Assembly (NCBI RefSeq): GCF_000327485.1
Contig: NC_019943.1
Location: 930,001 to 994,000 of the forward strand
Direction: 5' to 3'
From: Methanoregula formicica SMSP
Lineage (GTDB): Archaea > Halobacteriota > Methanomicrobia > Methanomicrobiales > Methanospirillaceae
Length of the DNA: 64,000 bases
The notes below the pieces were generated by a model. That model made no database searches. It had not been told where the DNA came from and saw only the letters and a list, made by a program, of their open reading frames with translations. Of this stretch, positions 25,055 to 33,955 are shown piece after piece. Position numbers and translations under genes: made by a program. Every line of letters starts with the position of its first letter. Position 1 is the stretch's first letter.

Positions 25055-25750
25055 ATGCTAGTAAGAGGAATTGCCCTGGCTGCCCACACGGACTACTACA
25101 CAATCTCCGACCTGGTACGGGTGCATGCCTGCCCGGTCCGGTATTATTACGAGCGGCACGAGACTCTCGCGGAATCGGACCGCTACGCGGTCTGCAAACA
25201 GTTATCCTACCACCTTGGAACACCGCTTGATGCCGAAGCTATCTGGCAGGAGGTCAAGGCAGTCCGCCCGGGTATCGACCCGTCCCTGAAGGAATTTCTG
25301 GACATCTGCATTACGGCCTGCAAAAATACTGCGTGGAAGCCTGCATCGGAGACCGATGTCCGGGTAGTCTCCGATATCCAGAAACTGGCCGGCATGATTG
25401 ATCGCATTGACGGCGAGGGGACGTTCTCCATCATCCGGGCATCGGGTGCCATGCCGTTTGGTGCCTATGCCGCCGACCGCCTCCGGGTTGCTGCCATCGC
25501 GCTCTGCCTTGAAGAGATGACCGGATCGGAAGTGAAGGGCGGGAATATCGAATACATCCCCGATGGCGTCTCCCGTTTCCACGAGGTCCAGCCCCGTGAC
25601 CGTCGGCAGGTTATCGCCACCCTAAGGAAATTACGGGAAATACGCGAGGGTGCCATGCCACAGCACCCGCTCAACGCGCCCTGCAACCGTTGCAGGCACC
25701 AGGAGAAGTGCGAAAGCAGCGTGGGGAAGCGGCTGTCGGAATTGTTGTAA
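25055..25750 (+). CDS. Cas4/Dna2-like protein, catalytic core apparently degenerate
   Basis: 231 residues. An N-terminal Cys (VHACPVRYYYERH), a central LAGMIDRIDGEG, a later AADRLRVAAIALCLEEMTG and the C-terminal CNRCRHQEKC reproduce the order of Cas4/Dna2 PD-(D/E)xK nucleases with a four-Cys iron-sulfur cluster. However the D/E-x-K strand that should follow the conserved Asp reads SIIRASG, and the usual QxxxY becomes RxxxI, so catalysis may be lost. No CRISPR array or other cas genes are nearby. Possible roles are a structural or DNA-binding remnant. The start MLVRG at 25055 is tentative. Confidence 0.7.
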   Translation: MLVRGIALAAHTDYYTISDLVRVHACPVRYYYERHETLAESDRYAVCKQLSYHLGTPLDAEAIWQEVKAVRPGIDPSLKEFLDICITACKNTAWKPASETDVRVVSDIQKLAGMIDRIDGEGTFSIIRASGAMPFGAYAADRLRVAAIALCLEEMTGSEVKGGNIEYIPDGVSRFHEVQPRDRRQVIATLRKLREIREGAMPQHPLNAPCNRCRHQEKCESSVGKRLSELL

Positions 25751-25756
25751 GGACGG

Positions 25757-26155
25757 TTATTCCGGTTCCCTGCTACATACTGAACAGCGGAAGTGGTGGA
25801 TATCAATCGTCCCGCCGCAGGCTTTGCAGCTCCAGCGTTCCCGTTCGCTTTTCACGAATGCGCGGATGCCATCCCTTTTGATCGCCTCCAGGTTCTCGAT
25901 CATGCTCATGTGGTATTTCGCCCGGTACCGCTTGTCCAGCTGCTTCAGCCGTTTGCAGGGAAAGTCGCTACAGGTATGGTGGTATCGTCCTTTCACCCGA
26001 TCGCAGGAAGAGATTGTGCAGTTGATGCTGCACAGACGGTCCGAAGCAGAACACCCGCCGCAGTGCTTCTTCTTCCGCAGGAACGCCATGCAGATGGCAC
26101 AGTTCATGCCGCAGGGTGCAATGAGCGTTGTCCTGAAGGGGGATTTCCCGGTCAT
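25757..26155 (-). CDS. Cysteine-rich DUF3795 family protein
   Basis: 132 residues with 14 Cys. APCGMNCAICMAFLRKKKHCGGC and later CSINCTISSC then CSDFPCKRLKQLDKRYRAKY match DUF3795, a small putative zinc-binding family of anaerobes. A C-terminal zinc-ribbon-like pair (CKACGG and CSVCSREPE) is added. It converges with the Cas4-like gene (6 bp). Function unknown. Confidence 0.82.
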   Translation of the reverse strand: MTGKSPFRTTLIAPCGMNCAICMAFLRKKKHCGGCSASDRLCSINCTISSCDRVKGRYHHTCSDFPCKRLKQLDKRYRAKYHMSMIENLEAIKRDGIRAFVKSERERWSCKACGGTIDIHHFRCSVCSREPE

Positions 26156-26376
26156 ACCCGGGTATAGGGTACGAGCGGAAAAAAACCTGGCGGGTTATTA
26201 GACCCCGGGGATTTCTGTGGTATGGCAGGTGTCCTGCTGGTGCCATACTGGAAAAGCAGTACACCGTCCGACCCCCCTCCTCCCCGCGCCCGTCACTTTC
26301 ACCCTCCCCCCTCCTCACGCTTAAATCGGGAATGGGTGCAATCCTCCGGATCCTGAAAAGAAAGGAAGTGAAGCAG

Positions 26377-26745
26377 ATGACAGTACACCGTATCGAGACC
26401 GGTACTTCTGAAGGCGATGCACTGGGATTCACCGAAGACCTATTCTCCGGCTGGCTGGAGATGGAAGCGGGCAACCGGCTCATCCTCCACTATATCATAT
26501 CCCGGCACAAAAACGAGGGAAACACGCAGGCGCTGATCTGCCAGTGGCTGACCGGTGGGTACGATGTGAGCGTGGTCATGCCCCGCCCGGTCATGCAGCA
26601 TATCCTGCGGAAGTTCCGGTTCGTTCCCGGAACTGCGCGATTCCCGGACCAGTACGAGGATGCGGTAGAGGTCTGGCACCATGCCGGTATCCGGGAGAGT
26701 CCGGGGAACCGGGAGACTCGGGGAAGTTGCGCCATAAGCGGGTAA
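26377..26745 (+). CDS. Hypothetical protein
   Basis: 122 residues from ATG 26377; an upstream in-frame ATG at 26332 would add 15. No recognised motif. Features seen are a hydrophobic core (NRLILHYIISRH), a central RPVMQHILRKFRFVPG and acidic patches. An aaaggaag sequence 8-15 bases upstream supports the inner ATG. A C-rich, T-poor tract (26270-26320) precedes it. Convergent with the nucleotidyltransferase gene. Existence is likely but not certain. Confidence 0.5.
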   Translation: MTVHRIETGTSEGDALGFTEDLFSGWLEMEAGNRLILHYIISRHKNEGNTQALICQWLTGGYDVSVVMPRPVMQHILRKFRFVPGTARFPDQYEDAVEVWHHAGIRESPGNRETRGSCAISG

Positions 26746-26786
26746 CAAAGACCTGCTGGAAGATGCATGCCCCTGTATTTCCTTTT

Positions 26787-27710
26787 TTAAGATTCGAGAA
26801 GTGTCTTTGATACAATATATTCCCCGCGTGCCTCGCGGGTAGTCCCCACGACAAGCCACTGCTCGCTGCCGTGCTCTTCGAGGACACCGCATGCCTCGAT
26901 AATCTCCCCGGCAAGCGCCTGACCGCTGTACGTGTGGGTGAAGGAGAGGACCCGCGAGACCGATTCGTGCTCCACCTCGTATACCGCGGGATTGTCAAAG
27001 GCGAGCGAGGCGTCAATTACCTTAGCTTCGATGGTTGCTTTTCCCAGCACCGTCCCCCGGCCGGAGGTGGCGCTCTTTATCTCATCGTAGGAGCGCGTGT
27101 ACAGGATATCGAAGTAGGTGCCTTCGATCTGTCCGCGGTTCCACTTCCGCTGTTCGTGAAGCACGAAGGAATCGTACGGGATCTCGGGTTTGCGCTTCTC
27201 GTATACCTTGCGCCACATTGCTTCCGAGAGCCCTTCGATCTTTCCGTCAAGGATCCCCTGCCGGACCAGAGCCTGGGCAGAAAACCAGTTCTTCCCGTAC
27301 ACCACCATGTCAATATCCGAACTCTCGTTGGCAAGGTCGCAAAGGAGGGAACCGGTGCACCCGACTGTCCCCGGGGGCTGGGCAAAGAGGCTGACGAGTT
27401 TTCGCACACGGGGGTGGGCGGCGGCAATCCTGTTGATCTCCTGGTCGGGTTTGAGGATGCGATTCACGTCTTCGTAGGGGACACGGTGGAGGAGCCCCGC
27501 GTATTCCGGTTTATGCTGTGCGATGTGGGCATATGCCTCTTCGAAGTCGTACTTGGTGTAACGGCGCCCGGAAGGGTGGACGCGGGCACCGCTCTCTTCA
27601 GGGACATACCGAAGAACGCAGCCGATCCGGTCGGTATTGTCGTACGTGGAGACCGCATAAAGCCAGCCATCCCGGTCTTCGATAAAATCACGCAGGCGGA
27701 CGGGCAGCAT
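26787..27710 (-). CDS. Nucleotidyltransferase-fold protein (DNA pol beta-like)
   Basis: 307 residues. The core TVGCTGSLLCDLANESSDIDMVVYG has the GS(x)DxD catalytic signature of the DNA-polymerase-beta-like nucleotidyltransferase superfamily. A second Asp would come from YFDILYTR. The N-terminal part (RLRDFIEDRDGWLYAV, VHPSGRRYTKYD) is an archaeal extension. The substrate is unknown. It is the last gene of a same-strand group with the YrdC/Sua5 and ACT-domain genes (6 bp and 2 bp gaps), so probably an operon. Confidence 0.8.
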   Translation of the reverse strand: MLPVRLRDFIEDRDGWLYAVSTYDNTDRIGCVLRYVPEESGARVHPSGRRYTKYDFEEAYAHIAQHKPEYAGLLHRVPYEDVNRILKPDQEINRIAAAHPRVRKLVSLFAQPPGTVGCTGSLLCDLANESSDIDMVVYGKNWFSAQALVRQGILDGKIEGLSEAMWRKVYEKRKPEIPYDSFVLHEQRKWNRGQIEGTYFDILYTRSYDEIKSATSGRGTVLGKATIEAKVIDASLAFDNPAVYEVEHESVSRVLSFTHTYSGQALAGEIIEACGVLEEHGSEQWLVVGTTREARGEYIVSKTLLES

Positions 27711-27716
27711 ACAGAA

Positions 27717-28289
27717 TCACCGGGATCGCAGGAACGATGCGATTCTATCGATATCCGCCCCGCTCCGGATAATCTCCCTCTTCTCCAGGTCGACCACCGT
27801 ACTTGGGGTTCCGGGCAGCCTTCCCCCGTCAATGAGTAACTCGTGGGGGACTGTGCATTCATCCGGTGTCTGCGGGTCCTTTGCCCCGTGGAGGTTGGCG
27901 CTCGTCGCCGTGATCGGGCCATCGAATGCAGCGATCAGCTGCAGGGCAAGCGGGTGGGCCGGCATCCGTATTCCTATCCTGCCGGTCCCCCCGGTCAGGA
28001 CGTCCGGGACGCAGTTCCGTGCAGGGAGGACAACGGTCACCGGCCCGGGAAGGAAGGTATCGAAGAAGCGGTCCATCCAGGATTCGGTGCGGACGACCGC
28101 TCCCAGCATATCCCGGTCGGAGACGGCGATCGAGACCGGCATCGCAATCGGGCGTTTCTTTGCTTCGTATACTTTCCGGATTGCCTCTTCGGAGAATGCA
28201 TCGGCCCCAAGGCCGTATACCGTCTCGGTGGGGTAGACCACGAGGCCGTCATGCATCAGGACAGAGACGGCCTTTTTCATGATGTCCAT
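27717..28289 (-). CDS. YrdC/Sua5 L-threonylcarbamoyladenylate synthase
   Basis: 190 residues. The N-terminal GLVVYPTETVYGLGADA, then KKRPIAMPVSI, PGPVTVVLPA, RIGIRMPAHPLALQLI, ITATSANLHG and a final PSTVVDL reproduce the YrdC fold, which makes threonylcarbamoyl-AMP from threonine, bicarbonate and ATP for t6A37 in ANN-decoding tRNAs. The C-terminal Sua5 domain is absent, as in YrdC. It lies between an ACT protein and a nucleotidyltransferase. Confidence 0.93.
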   Translation of the reverse strand: MDIMKKAVSVLMHDGLVVYPTETVYGLGADAFSEEAIRKVYEAKKRPIAMPVSIAVSDRDMLGAVVRTESWMDRFFDTFLPGPVTVVLPARNCVPDVLTGGTGRIGIRMPAHPLALQLIAAFDGPITATSANLHGAKDPQTPDECTVPHELLIDGGRLPGTPSTVVDLEKREIIRSGADIDRIASFLRSR

Positions 28290-28291
28290 AC

Positions 28292-28975
28292 TCAGAATTC
28301 CCGTCCCCTGACACGGTTGATATCGAAGACTGCCTTGGAACTGACGTGCATGACGGCAAAGACTCCCGCTTGGATGGGATCGGTCACCACAAGGTCGGCA
28401 TGCTCCGGTACGGTACCCGCCATCTTGAGCGCGATGACCGGTATCCCTGCCTCGCGGACACGGTCAACGGCTTTCGAGATCTCACCGCCCATGATGGATC
28501 CCGCAAGGACGAGGATAGTGGCCCGGGGCAGGCGGGCTACTGCGTCCACGGCGAGGGCAAGGGTGCGCTCCCCGACGAGGGGAATAGTGTCCACCGAGAT
28601 CCGCTCGCCCCGGATGTTGTGCCGGTCAGCCTCGTTAACGGCACCGAGGGCAACCTGCGCCACCTGCGCTCCACCGCCTATGATGATGACACGCGACCCG
28701 AAGATATGACCAAACGGCTGGTACGCCCTGACGTCCTTGACCGAGTCGATGTCGTTTAAGTCCTTTAAGAACTGGGCATGGTCGCGGGAATCGTCGCAGT
28801 CATACTCAAAATAGAGTTCGGCCATGCCGCAGTACGGGCCGGTGTCGAACACCTCCTGGTTGATCATGACGATGTTTGCGTCATGGTTGGCTACCACGGT
28901 TGCGATATCCCGCAGGACGCCCCTGCGGTTCTCCGCGATGATCCGTATTGCCGACCGTTCGGGTTCAGACTCCAT
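28292..28975 (-). CDS. ACT-domain / DUF5612 protein
   Basis: 227 residues. The N-terminal AIRIIAENRRGVLRDIATVVANHDANIVMINQ is an ACT ligand-binding domain. The remainder (VIIIGGGAQVAQVALGAVNEADRHNIRGERISVDTIPLVGE...) matches DUF5612, specific to methanogens and related archaea. Its role is probably small-molecule-responsive regulation; the ligand is unknown. It starts 9 bp from the tRNA-Gly gene on the same strand and heads the YrdC operon. Confidence 0.85.
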   Translation of the reverse strand: MESEPERSAIRIIAENRRGVLRDIATVVANHDANIVMINQEVFDTGPYCGMAELYFEYDCDDSRDHAQFLKDLNDIDSVKDVRAYQPFGHIFGSRVIIIGGGAQVAQVALGAVNEADRHNIRGERISVDTIPLVGERTLALAVDAVARLPRATILVLAGSIMGGEISKAVDRVREAGIPVIALKMAGTVPEHADLVVTDPIQAGVFAVMHVSSKAVFDINRVRGREF

Positions 28976-28983
28976 AGGACTGA

Positions 28984-29054
28984 TGCGATAACCGGGGATC
29001 GAACCCGGGTTAGAAGCTTGGGAAGCTCCTGTCCTACCGCTAGACTATTATCGC
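28984..29054 (-). tRNA. tRNA-Gly (anticodon CCC)
   Basis: Read on the minus strand from 29054. The acceptor GCGATAA pairs with TTATCGC and the discriminator is A. The anticodon stem GGAGC/GCTTC (one G-U) holds the loop TTCCCAA (anticodon CCC, reading GGG). The T arm contains GGGTTCGATCCC. No intron and no encoded CCA. Confidence 0.95.
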
Positions 29055-29212
29055 ACGTATTGCTGCTCTCAATTATTGGGTGAGTTTACCATAAATATAT
29101 CCCGGTTGTCCGCGGGTTCGTATTAATACCGCAGAAAACAAACTCTATCCAGAGAAGACCGCGTTTACCGGGAGCAACCGTTTCCGGGAAAATCTGACGC
29201 CGGAGAGATACT

Positions 29213-30154
29213 ATGCGCCTGCGAATCCTGACACTGATCCTGATGGCCGGCCTGCTCGCCCTTGTATGCGTTCCTGCGCAGGGAGCGACCGGCGGCCCGG
29301 TTACCGTCCTGTACCAGAACTCGTTCTCGAGTAATCCAAAATGGGTGACCAACAACCCGTCCCTTGATTACTGGGACCCCGGGCTCCAGATGTACCATTT
29401 TGCTATCGAGCCCAGTACCGGTGCCTATGCTTATACGCTTGTCAAGGGCTACGAGAAGCAGCCGTTCACGCTGGAATACGATGTGATTCTCAACAAGGTG
29501 GATGAAGGAACCACGTTCCGGCTCGGTTTCTCGGGGGAAGCCATGAACCCGGAGGTTGGCCCCAATGTCCTCACCGAGTTCACCAATGCAAAATACGGCC
29601 AGATCATGTGGCTCCGGCTGGTCACACCCGGCAACAAGCTGATGAAGGTCAACAGCGAGTCGGGAGATACGCAGAACAGCGGCAGCATTGCCTACAAAGG
29701 CCCGACCGTGAACTACGAGCTGAACAAGACCTACCGGGTAACGGTGGACTACAACAAGGACCAGCGCACCCTCACCATGAAGGTGAACGAGAAGACGAGC
29801 GGGCAGGAGATCTGGGGGTATTACATCAATACTGTCGAGGACCTGAGCGGGATGGACCGCATCTATCTCGGCTCGATCGGGGACTATGGTATGATGCACC
29901 GGTACGCTGAAGGCTATCTCGACAATGTCCGGCTCACCGTTCCTGCCGAGGCTGAAGTGACGACTCCCGCTGCCGCGGTAACAACGGCTCCCCAGACCCC
30001 GACGACACGACCGACCGCGATAAAGACAACTGTTCAGCAAACCGCGCTTCCCACAACCGCTCCCCAAGAATCCCCGGTACCGGTACCGGTCACTATTCTC
30101 GCCTTGGGAATAGCAGGGGCCTGCATGGCGCTGTTCCTGAACAAGCGGAAATAA
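29213..30154 (+). CDS. Surface-anchored extracellular protein
   Basis: 313 residues. A signal peptide (LTLILMAGLLALVCVPAQGA, cleavage near 25) leads into a beta-rich, concanavalin/LamG-like domain (about 30-235) with repeated aromatic and glycine turns. A Thr/Pro-rich stalk follows (about 240-285), likely glycosylated, and a C-terminal helix with basic end (ILALGIAGACMALFLNKRK). This is a typical archaeal surface protein. Start ATG 29213 has ccggagag about 7 bases upstream. Confidence 0.82.
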   Translation: MRLRILTLILMAGLLALVCVPAQGATGGPVTVLYQNSFSSNPKWVTNNPSLDYWDPGLQMYHFAIEPSTGAYAYTLVKGYEKQPFTLEYDVILNKVDEGTTFRLGFSGEAMNPEVGPNVLTEFTNAKYGQIMWLRLVTPGNKLMKVNSESGDTQNSGSIAYKGPTVNYELNKTYRVTVDYNKDQRTLTMKVNEKTSGQEIWGYYINTVEDLSGMDRIYLGSIGDYGMMHRYAEGYLDNVRLTVPAEAEVTTPAAAVTTAPQTPTTRPTAIKTTVQQTALPTTAPQESPVPVPVTILALGIAGACMALFLNKRK

Positions 30155-30461
30155 TCTCCCCCCTTTTTATCATTCATAGACATTCCCGGGTCATATCCGC
30201 GGCTCTGTGGTTATCCTGAGTTCTTGCGGGAGAATAACGGAAATCCCTTTGTAAAAAGAGTATGGATGATGGGGTGTGTATGATCTCCGGAGAAACGAGT
30301 GATCTCCGGACCTCTGGAGTGTGTACTGCATTTCTGCCGGCTCATGCCGGCAGTATGAGGCGATAGTGGTGCCGTTACCTGTTTCACGGCCCGTGTGCTG
30401 CGGGCCTTATGACGTGCTGTTCTGGTCAACGTTCGTTCCGGTGCGTGGCATGGGGGGCATC
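30155..30461. other. 307-bp region with hairpins, no clear gene
   Basis: Two strong hairpins are visible. ctgccggc (30334-30341) and gccggcag (30346-30353) form a perfect 8-bp stem with a TCAT loop. ggcccg (30388-30393) pairs with cgggcc (30401-30406). A tandem gatctccgg pair occurs near 30281 and 30301. They may end the downstream small secreted-protein transcript. No protein gene is supported. Confidence 0.5.
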
Positions 30462-30698
30462 TCATGAACTGCCGGGCATCCGGTGATTGTATGTCCGAAT
30501 CCCTGCGCTGGTGATCGGGAAAACAGGTGTGCCACTGGTCTCCCATGTACTGGTAATCGTTGCCCCGTGCGGGGAACCCGGTACCATGACAGCGCTGCCA
30601 CAACCGCCATCGGGAAACGCTGCGGAAGCCGGGGATGAGATCAACCCAACCGAGAGCAGGACAAGGGACAGTCCGATCATGATGATGCCGGTGTTCAT
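30462..30698 (-). CDS. Small secreted protein
   Basis: 78 residues. The hydrophobic N-terminus IMIGLSLVLLSVGLISSPASA is a clear signal peptide. The mature part is about 50 residues, Gly/Ser/Thr-rich, with one Cys (GGCGSAVMVPGS). A strong aaaggagacc sequence lies 5-9 bases before ATG 30698, which supports translation. No family is recognised. It is divergent from the wHTH-FHA regulator. Confidence 0.65.
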   Translation of the reverse strand: MNTGIIMIGLSLVLLSVGLISSPASAAFPDGGCGSAVMVPGSPHGATITSTWETSGTPVFPITSAGIRTYNHRMPGSS

Positions 30699-30882
30699 GA
30701 AGTGGTCTCCTTTTGTTTTGGATGGATCGGTGACACGCCGAATCAGCTTCGTGCATCACCTGATTTATCCTGTTTTCCGGGCAGGCTGATAAATACCCAG
30801 AATTGCCCGGGTTTATTGACAGAACCCCGCGGTTACAGGAATCAACCCGGGGAGTGTAATTATGAAGAGAAACCATAAGCAG

Positions 30883-30892
30883 AAAATATAAA
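30883..30892 (+). promoter_or_regulatory. TATA-like element before wHTH-FHA gene
   Basis: The sequence aaaatataaa lies about 60 bp before the start at 30952 and is the only clear TATA-like sequence in the divergent region. Confidence 0.5.
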
Positions 30893-30951
30893 CAGTCATA
30901 CCCTTATCTTCCGGTAACCAAGAGAAGGTGTATACCCCCTGGTGGAGCATC

Positions 30952-31734
30952 ATGGACGCCGCTGACAAATCCCCCACACTCATTGTTCACGAGGATTCCG
31001 ACTCGCTTGAGGAGCTCTCGGAATACCTGGACGTGCTCTCGAGCAGCGCACGGTTACGGATACTGAAATTCCTGGAAAAGAAACCCCGCGATGCCCGTAC
31101 CATCTCCAAGGAGATCGAGACGAGCTACGAGAATACCAAGAAGCACCTTGACAGGCTGCTGAGTATCGGCGTGATCAAAAAAGAGGCGGGACTCGGTGCC
31201 CCGACGTCGAAAGGGATCCACCCGGTCTGGGAGTATTCCCTGGTCCCGGGAGGCCTTGAGGCAATCATCCGGAACCTCGGGCTTTTCTCTAATACCCGGG
31301 TCCAGGTGGTGGGAAGCGATATCGCGCGCCGGCTTGACGAGGTGAAAGGCACCCTCTCCAAGGAAGTGCTGGGTAATGCTCCGGCAGCCATCGTCCTGGG
31401 CGGCCCGGATGACAAGAAGGTATTCCTGTTAAAAGGCGACAGCATCGCTGTGGGTAGGAATGATCCGGAGAATGCTGCATCGTTCCAGCCCGAGAAAGAC
31501 ATCGTCCTTGCCGACAGTTATTCTGCGGTCACCCGTGTCTCCCGCCCCCATGCAAAATTCACCCATGACAAGAGCGGGTGGTACCTCGAGGACTGCGGCA
31601 GCACCGGCGGCACCCAGCTGAACAACCACAAGCTGGAGAAAGGTATCAAGAACGCGCTCCATGACGGGGACCTCATCGAACTTGCAAAAGGCATATCTGG
31701 TGTCCGGCTCGTCGTGATCCTTCCCGGGGCATAA
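30952..31734 (+). CDS. Winged-helix / FHA-domain regulator
   Basis: 260 residues. The N-terminal winged-helix domain (about 15-110: SSSARLRILKFLEKKPRDARTISKEI and TKKHLDRLLSIGVIKKE) is ArsR-like. The C-terminal FHA domain (about 160-258) shows the signature SIAVGRND, SRPHAKFTHDKSGWYLEDCGSTGGTQLNN and HDGDLIELA, which recognises phospho-threonine. ATG 30952 has ggtggagc just upstream. It lies 81 bp before a transmembrane Ser/Thr kinase gene, which suggests that the kinase phosphorylates the partner read by the FHA domain, or the regulator itself. Confidence 0.9.
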   Translation: MDAADKSPTLIVHEDSDSLEELSEYLDVLSSSARLRILKFLEKKPRDARTISKEIETSYENTKKHLDRLLSIGVIKKEAGLGAPTSKGIHPVWEYSLVPGGLEAIIRNLGLFSNTRVQVVGSDIARRLDEVKGTLSKEVLGNAPAAIVLGGPDDKKVFLLKGDSIAVGRNDPENAASFQPEKDIVLADSYSAVTRVSRPHAKFTHDKSGWYLEDCGSTGGTQLNNHKLEKGIKNALHDGDLIELAKGISGVRLVVILPGA

Positions 31735-31758
31735 TGAACTGCGGGTGAAAAGGACGCA

Positions 31759-31768
31759 CTTATAAGAA
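31759..31768 (+). promoter_or_regulatory. TATA-like element before receptor kinase
   Basis: cttataagaa lies about 50 bp before the kinase start, suggesting the kinase also has its own promoter. Confidence 0.5.
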
Positions 31769-31815
31769 CTATCCCCTCCAGTACGAATAAGAGAAGTAGT
31801 TTCTTTCGATCCCCC

Positions 31816-33930
31816 ATGATCCCGTGTTCACGCTTCCGGATCCTTGGCGTTATTGCACTTGCTGCCATGCTCATCAGCCTGCCGGCTGCCGCCGCCGAAC
31901 ATACGGTGGGGCCCAGTGGAGCCGAGTTCTCCACGATCAAGGATGCTGTTGACTGGGCGGTTGGCGGCGATACTATCCGTGTCATGAGCGGGACGTACAC
32001 GGATCCCGTCCGGATTGACAAGAAACTGACCCTGATTGGTGTGGACAGCGGGAGCGGAGCGCCGGTCATCGCACCGCAGCCGGCAGCAAGCGGCATTGAG
32101 ATCCACGCCGACGGTTGTTCCGTGCAGGGATTCACCATCATGGGAAGTGCCGGTGCGAGCGGGATCCGCGTCTCCTCGGACAGCAACTTCATCCGGCACA
32201 ATACCATCCAGGACAACGGCGAAGGGATAACGTTCGTTTCGTCCGACAAGAACTCAATTGTCGGCAATACTATCACCGGCAACAACCGGGCGGGAATTAC
32301 CCTTACCGCATCGAGCAGCAACACGTTCGATGACAACACCATCCAGGATAATGCCATCGGGATGACCATGGACGCCGAATCGCGGTCCAACACGGTCTCC
32401 CGGAACATGTTCTTCAACACCCAGAATGTTGTCTCGAAGAGTCCGAGCTCCTTATGGAGCAGCCCCGCCACCTACCAGTATATCTATCTGGGAACGACCG
32501 TAAAGAGCCGGATGGGCAATTACTGGAACGACTACCGCGGGAAGGATGCGAACGGTGACGGAATCGGGGATATTCCCTACCCGACGCAGACCAGCGTTGC
32601 TGCCGGTGAGGGAAACGATCCATATTCTGCCGACGACTTTCCCCTGATGGACCCGGTCACGTATTATTCTACCGTGAGCGTTGACGCCACACCCGCCTCC
32701 GGGGCGGCCATCACGGCCTCACCGTCACCGGTCACTACCCGGATTCCGGTGACGGCGAGACCGGCGCAAACAGCCGTGCAGTCTCCCCTGCCGACCCAGC
32801 CATCAACCCCGGGCACTTCCGGGAGTTCAGGGATCGGAGAGGGGTTTGCCAGGATCCTGCAGAACATCCCCCTGACCGCGGTTGTCCTCATTGCCATCGG
32901 CCTTGTCCTTGCCGGTATCGGTGTCTATCTCTTCGTTTTCCGTTCGTCCGAGGAGGTGTCCCTTCCCGAATCCCTTGCCCCGGTCACCACCCGGGCGGCG
33001 TCCGTCCTGAAGGGAGCCGTTGACAAGACATGGGGACTTGTCACACGGCCCGCGGAGACCGTGGCTGACATGGCGGAAGAGACGCGGGCTTCGCCCCTCC
33101 CTGCAGCAACGGACCAGAAGAACTACTTCCCCCGGGAGCTGGAGAGCAAGTATACCGACATATCGTTTGTCGGGCGGGGCGGGATCGCCTGGGTCTTCTC
33201 GGCGTACCGTAAGACTGACGGTGTCCGGGTTGCCGTAAAGATCCCGATCAGTTTCGACGAGGTGACCGGGAAGTGTTTCTTGAACGAGATTGCTGCCTGG
33301 GAGACCCTCCGCCACCAGAATATCGTCGAAGTCTCTGCGGTGAACATCCTGCCGGTCCCGTACGTTGAGATGGAGTTTGTCCCGGGATCGCTTGAGGCGC
33401 TGGAAAAACCCCTCCCCGTCTGGAAAGCGGTCCGTCTCATCACCGGTGTTACCGAAGGGCTCCGCTACGCCCATGACCACGGGTTCATCCACCGTGACAT
33501 CAAACCCCACAACATCCTGCTTACCGATGAACTGGTGCCAAAGATCACGGACTGGGGGATGAGCAAGGTGCTCGCTGCCGATGTCAAGAAATCGAGCGTT
33601 GCGGGTTTCTCTCTCTCCTACGCAGCCCCCGAACAGGTATCACCCTCCGAGTTCGGCAGGACAGACGAACGGACAGACATCTACCAGCTCGGGGTTGTCT
33701 TTTACGAGCTGGTCACCGGGTCAATCCCCTTTGGCGGGGAGAGCATTGTCGAAGTCGGAAATGCCATCCTGCGCGATCCCCCGCTTCGCCCCTCAGAGTA
33801 CAATCCCGAAGCAGAGGCTGTCGAGAAGATCATCATAAAGTGCCTGGAGAAGGACCCGGCACAGCGGTACCAGTCGGCAGAGGAGCTGCTTGCCGCACTC
33901 AAAGGGTACCTTGACGAGGATGACGGATGA
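31816..33930 (+). CDS. Transmembrane Ser/Thr kinase with extracellular NosD-like beta-helix
   Basis: 704 residues. Signal peptide (to about 27), then a right-handed parallel beta-helix (about 30-270) with NosD-type repeats such as NTIQDNGEGITF, NTITGNNRAGIT and NTIQDNAIGMT. A Thr/Pro linker leads to one membrane helix (about 353-375). The cytosolic Hanks-type kinase follows (about 445-700), with glycine loop VGRGGIAWVF, VAVKIP, HRDIKPHNILL and the metal-binding loop reading TDWGMSK instead of DFG. APEQVSPSEFGRTDERTDIYQLG is the activation and F-helix region. The beta-helix is exposed outside, so it likely senses a glycan or surface state. Pairs with the upstream FHA regulator. Confidence 0.9.
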   Translation: MIPCSRFRILGVIALAAMLISLPAAAAEHTVGPSGAEFSTIKDAVDWAVGGDTIRVMSGTYTDPVRIDKKLTLIGVDSGSGAPVIAPQPAASGIEIHADGCSVQGFTIMGSAGASGIRVSSDSNFIRHNTIQDNGEGITFVSSDKNSIVGNTITGNNRAGITLTASSSNTFDDNTIQDNAIGMTMDAESRSNTVSRNMFFNTQNVVSKSPSSLWSSPATYQYIYLGTTVKSRMGNYWNDYRGKDANGDGIGDIPYPTQTSVAAGEGNDPYSADDFPLMDPVTYYSTVSVDATPASGAAITASPSPVTTRIPVTARPAQTAVQSPLPTQPSTPGTSGSSGIGEGFARILQNIPLTAVVLIAIGLVLAGIGVYLFVFRSSEEVSLPESLAPVTTRAASVLKGAVDKTWGLVTRPAETVADMAEETRASPLPAATDQKNYFPRELESKYTDISFVGRGGIAWVFSAYRKTDGVRVAVKIPISFDEVTGKCFLNEIAAWETLRHQNIVEVSAVNILPVPYVEMEFVPGSLEALEKPLPVWKAVRLITGVTEGLRYAHDHGFIHRDIKPHNILLTDELVPKITDWGMSKVLAADVKKSSVAGFSLSYAAPEQVSPSEFGRTDERTDIYQLGVVFYELVTGSIPFGGESIVEVGNAILRDPPLRPSEYNPEAEAVEKIIIKCLEKDPAQRYQSAEELLAALKGYLDEDDG

Positions 33931-33955
33931 ACCATGATGTACGGGGTGACCACGA

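Noticed and set aside
26270-26320. C-rich tract as a regulatory element
   Set aside because: Low-complexity sequence in a short intergenic region; nothing structural or conserved is visible.
24561-29054. Genomic-island attachment site at the two tRNA genes
   Set aside because: No duplicated tRNA 3' end, integrase or composition change was seen between or around them.
31518-32471. Minus-strand 317-codon frame opposite the FHA and kinase genes
   Set aside because: Antisense shadow; no domain, and it runs across two real genes.
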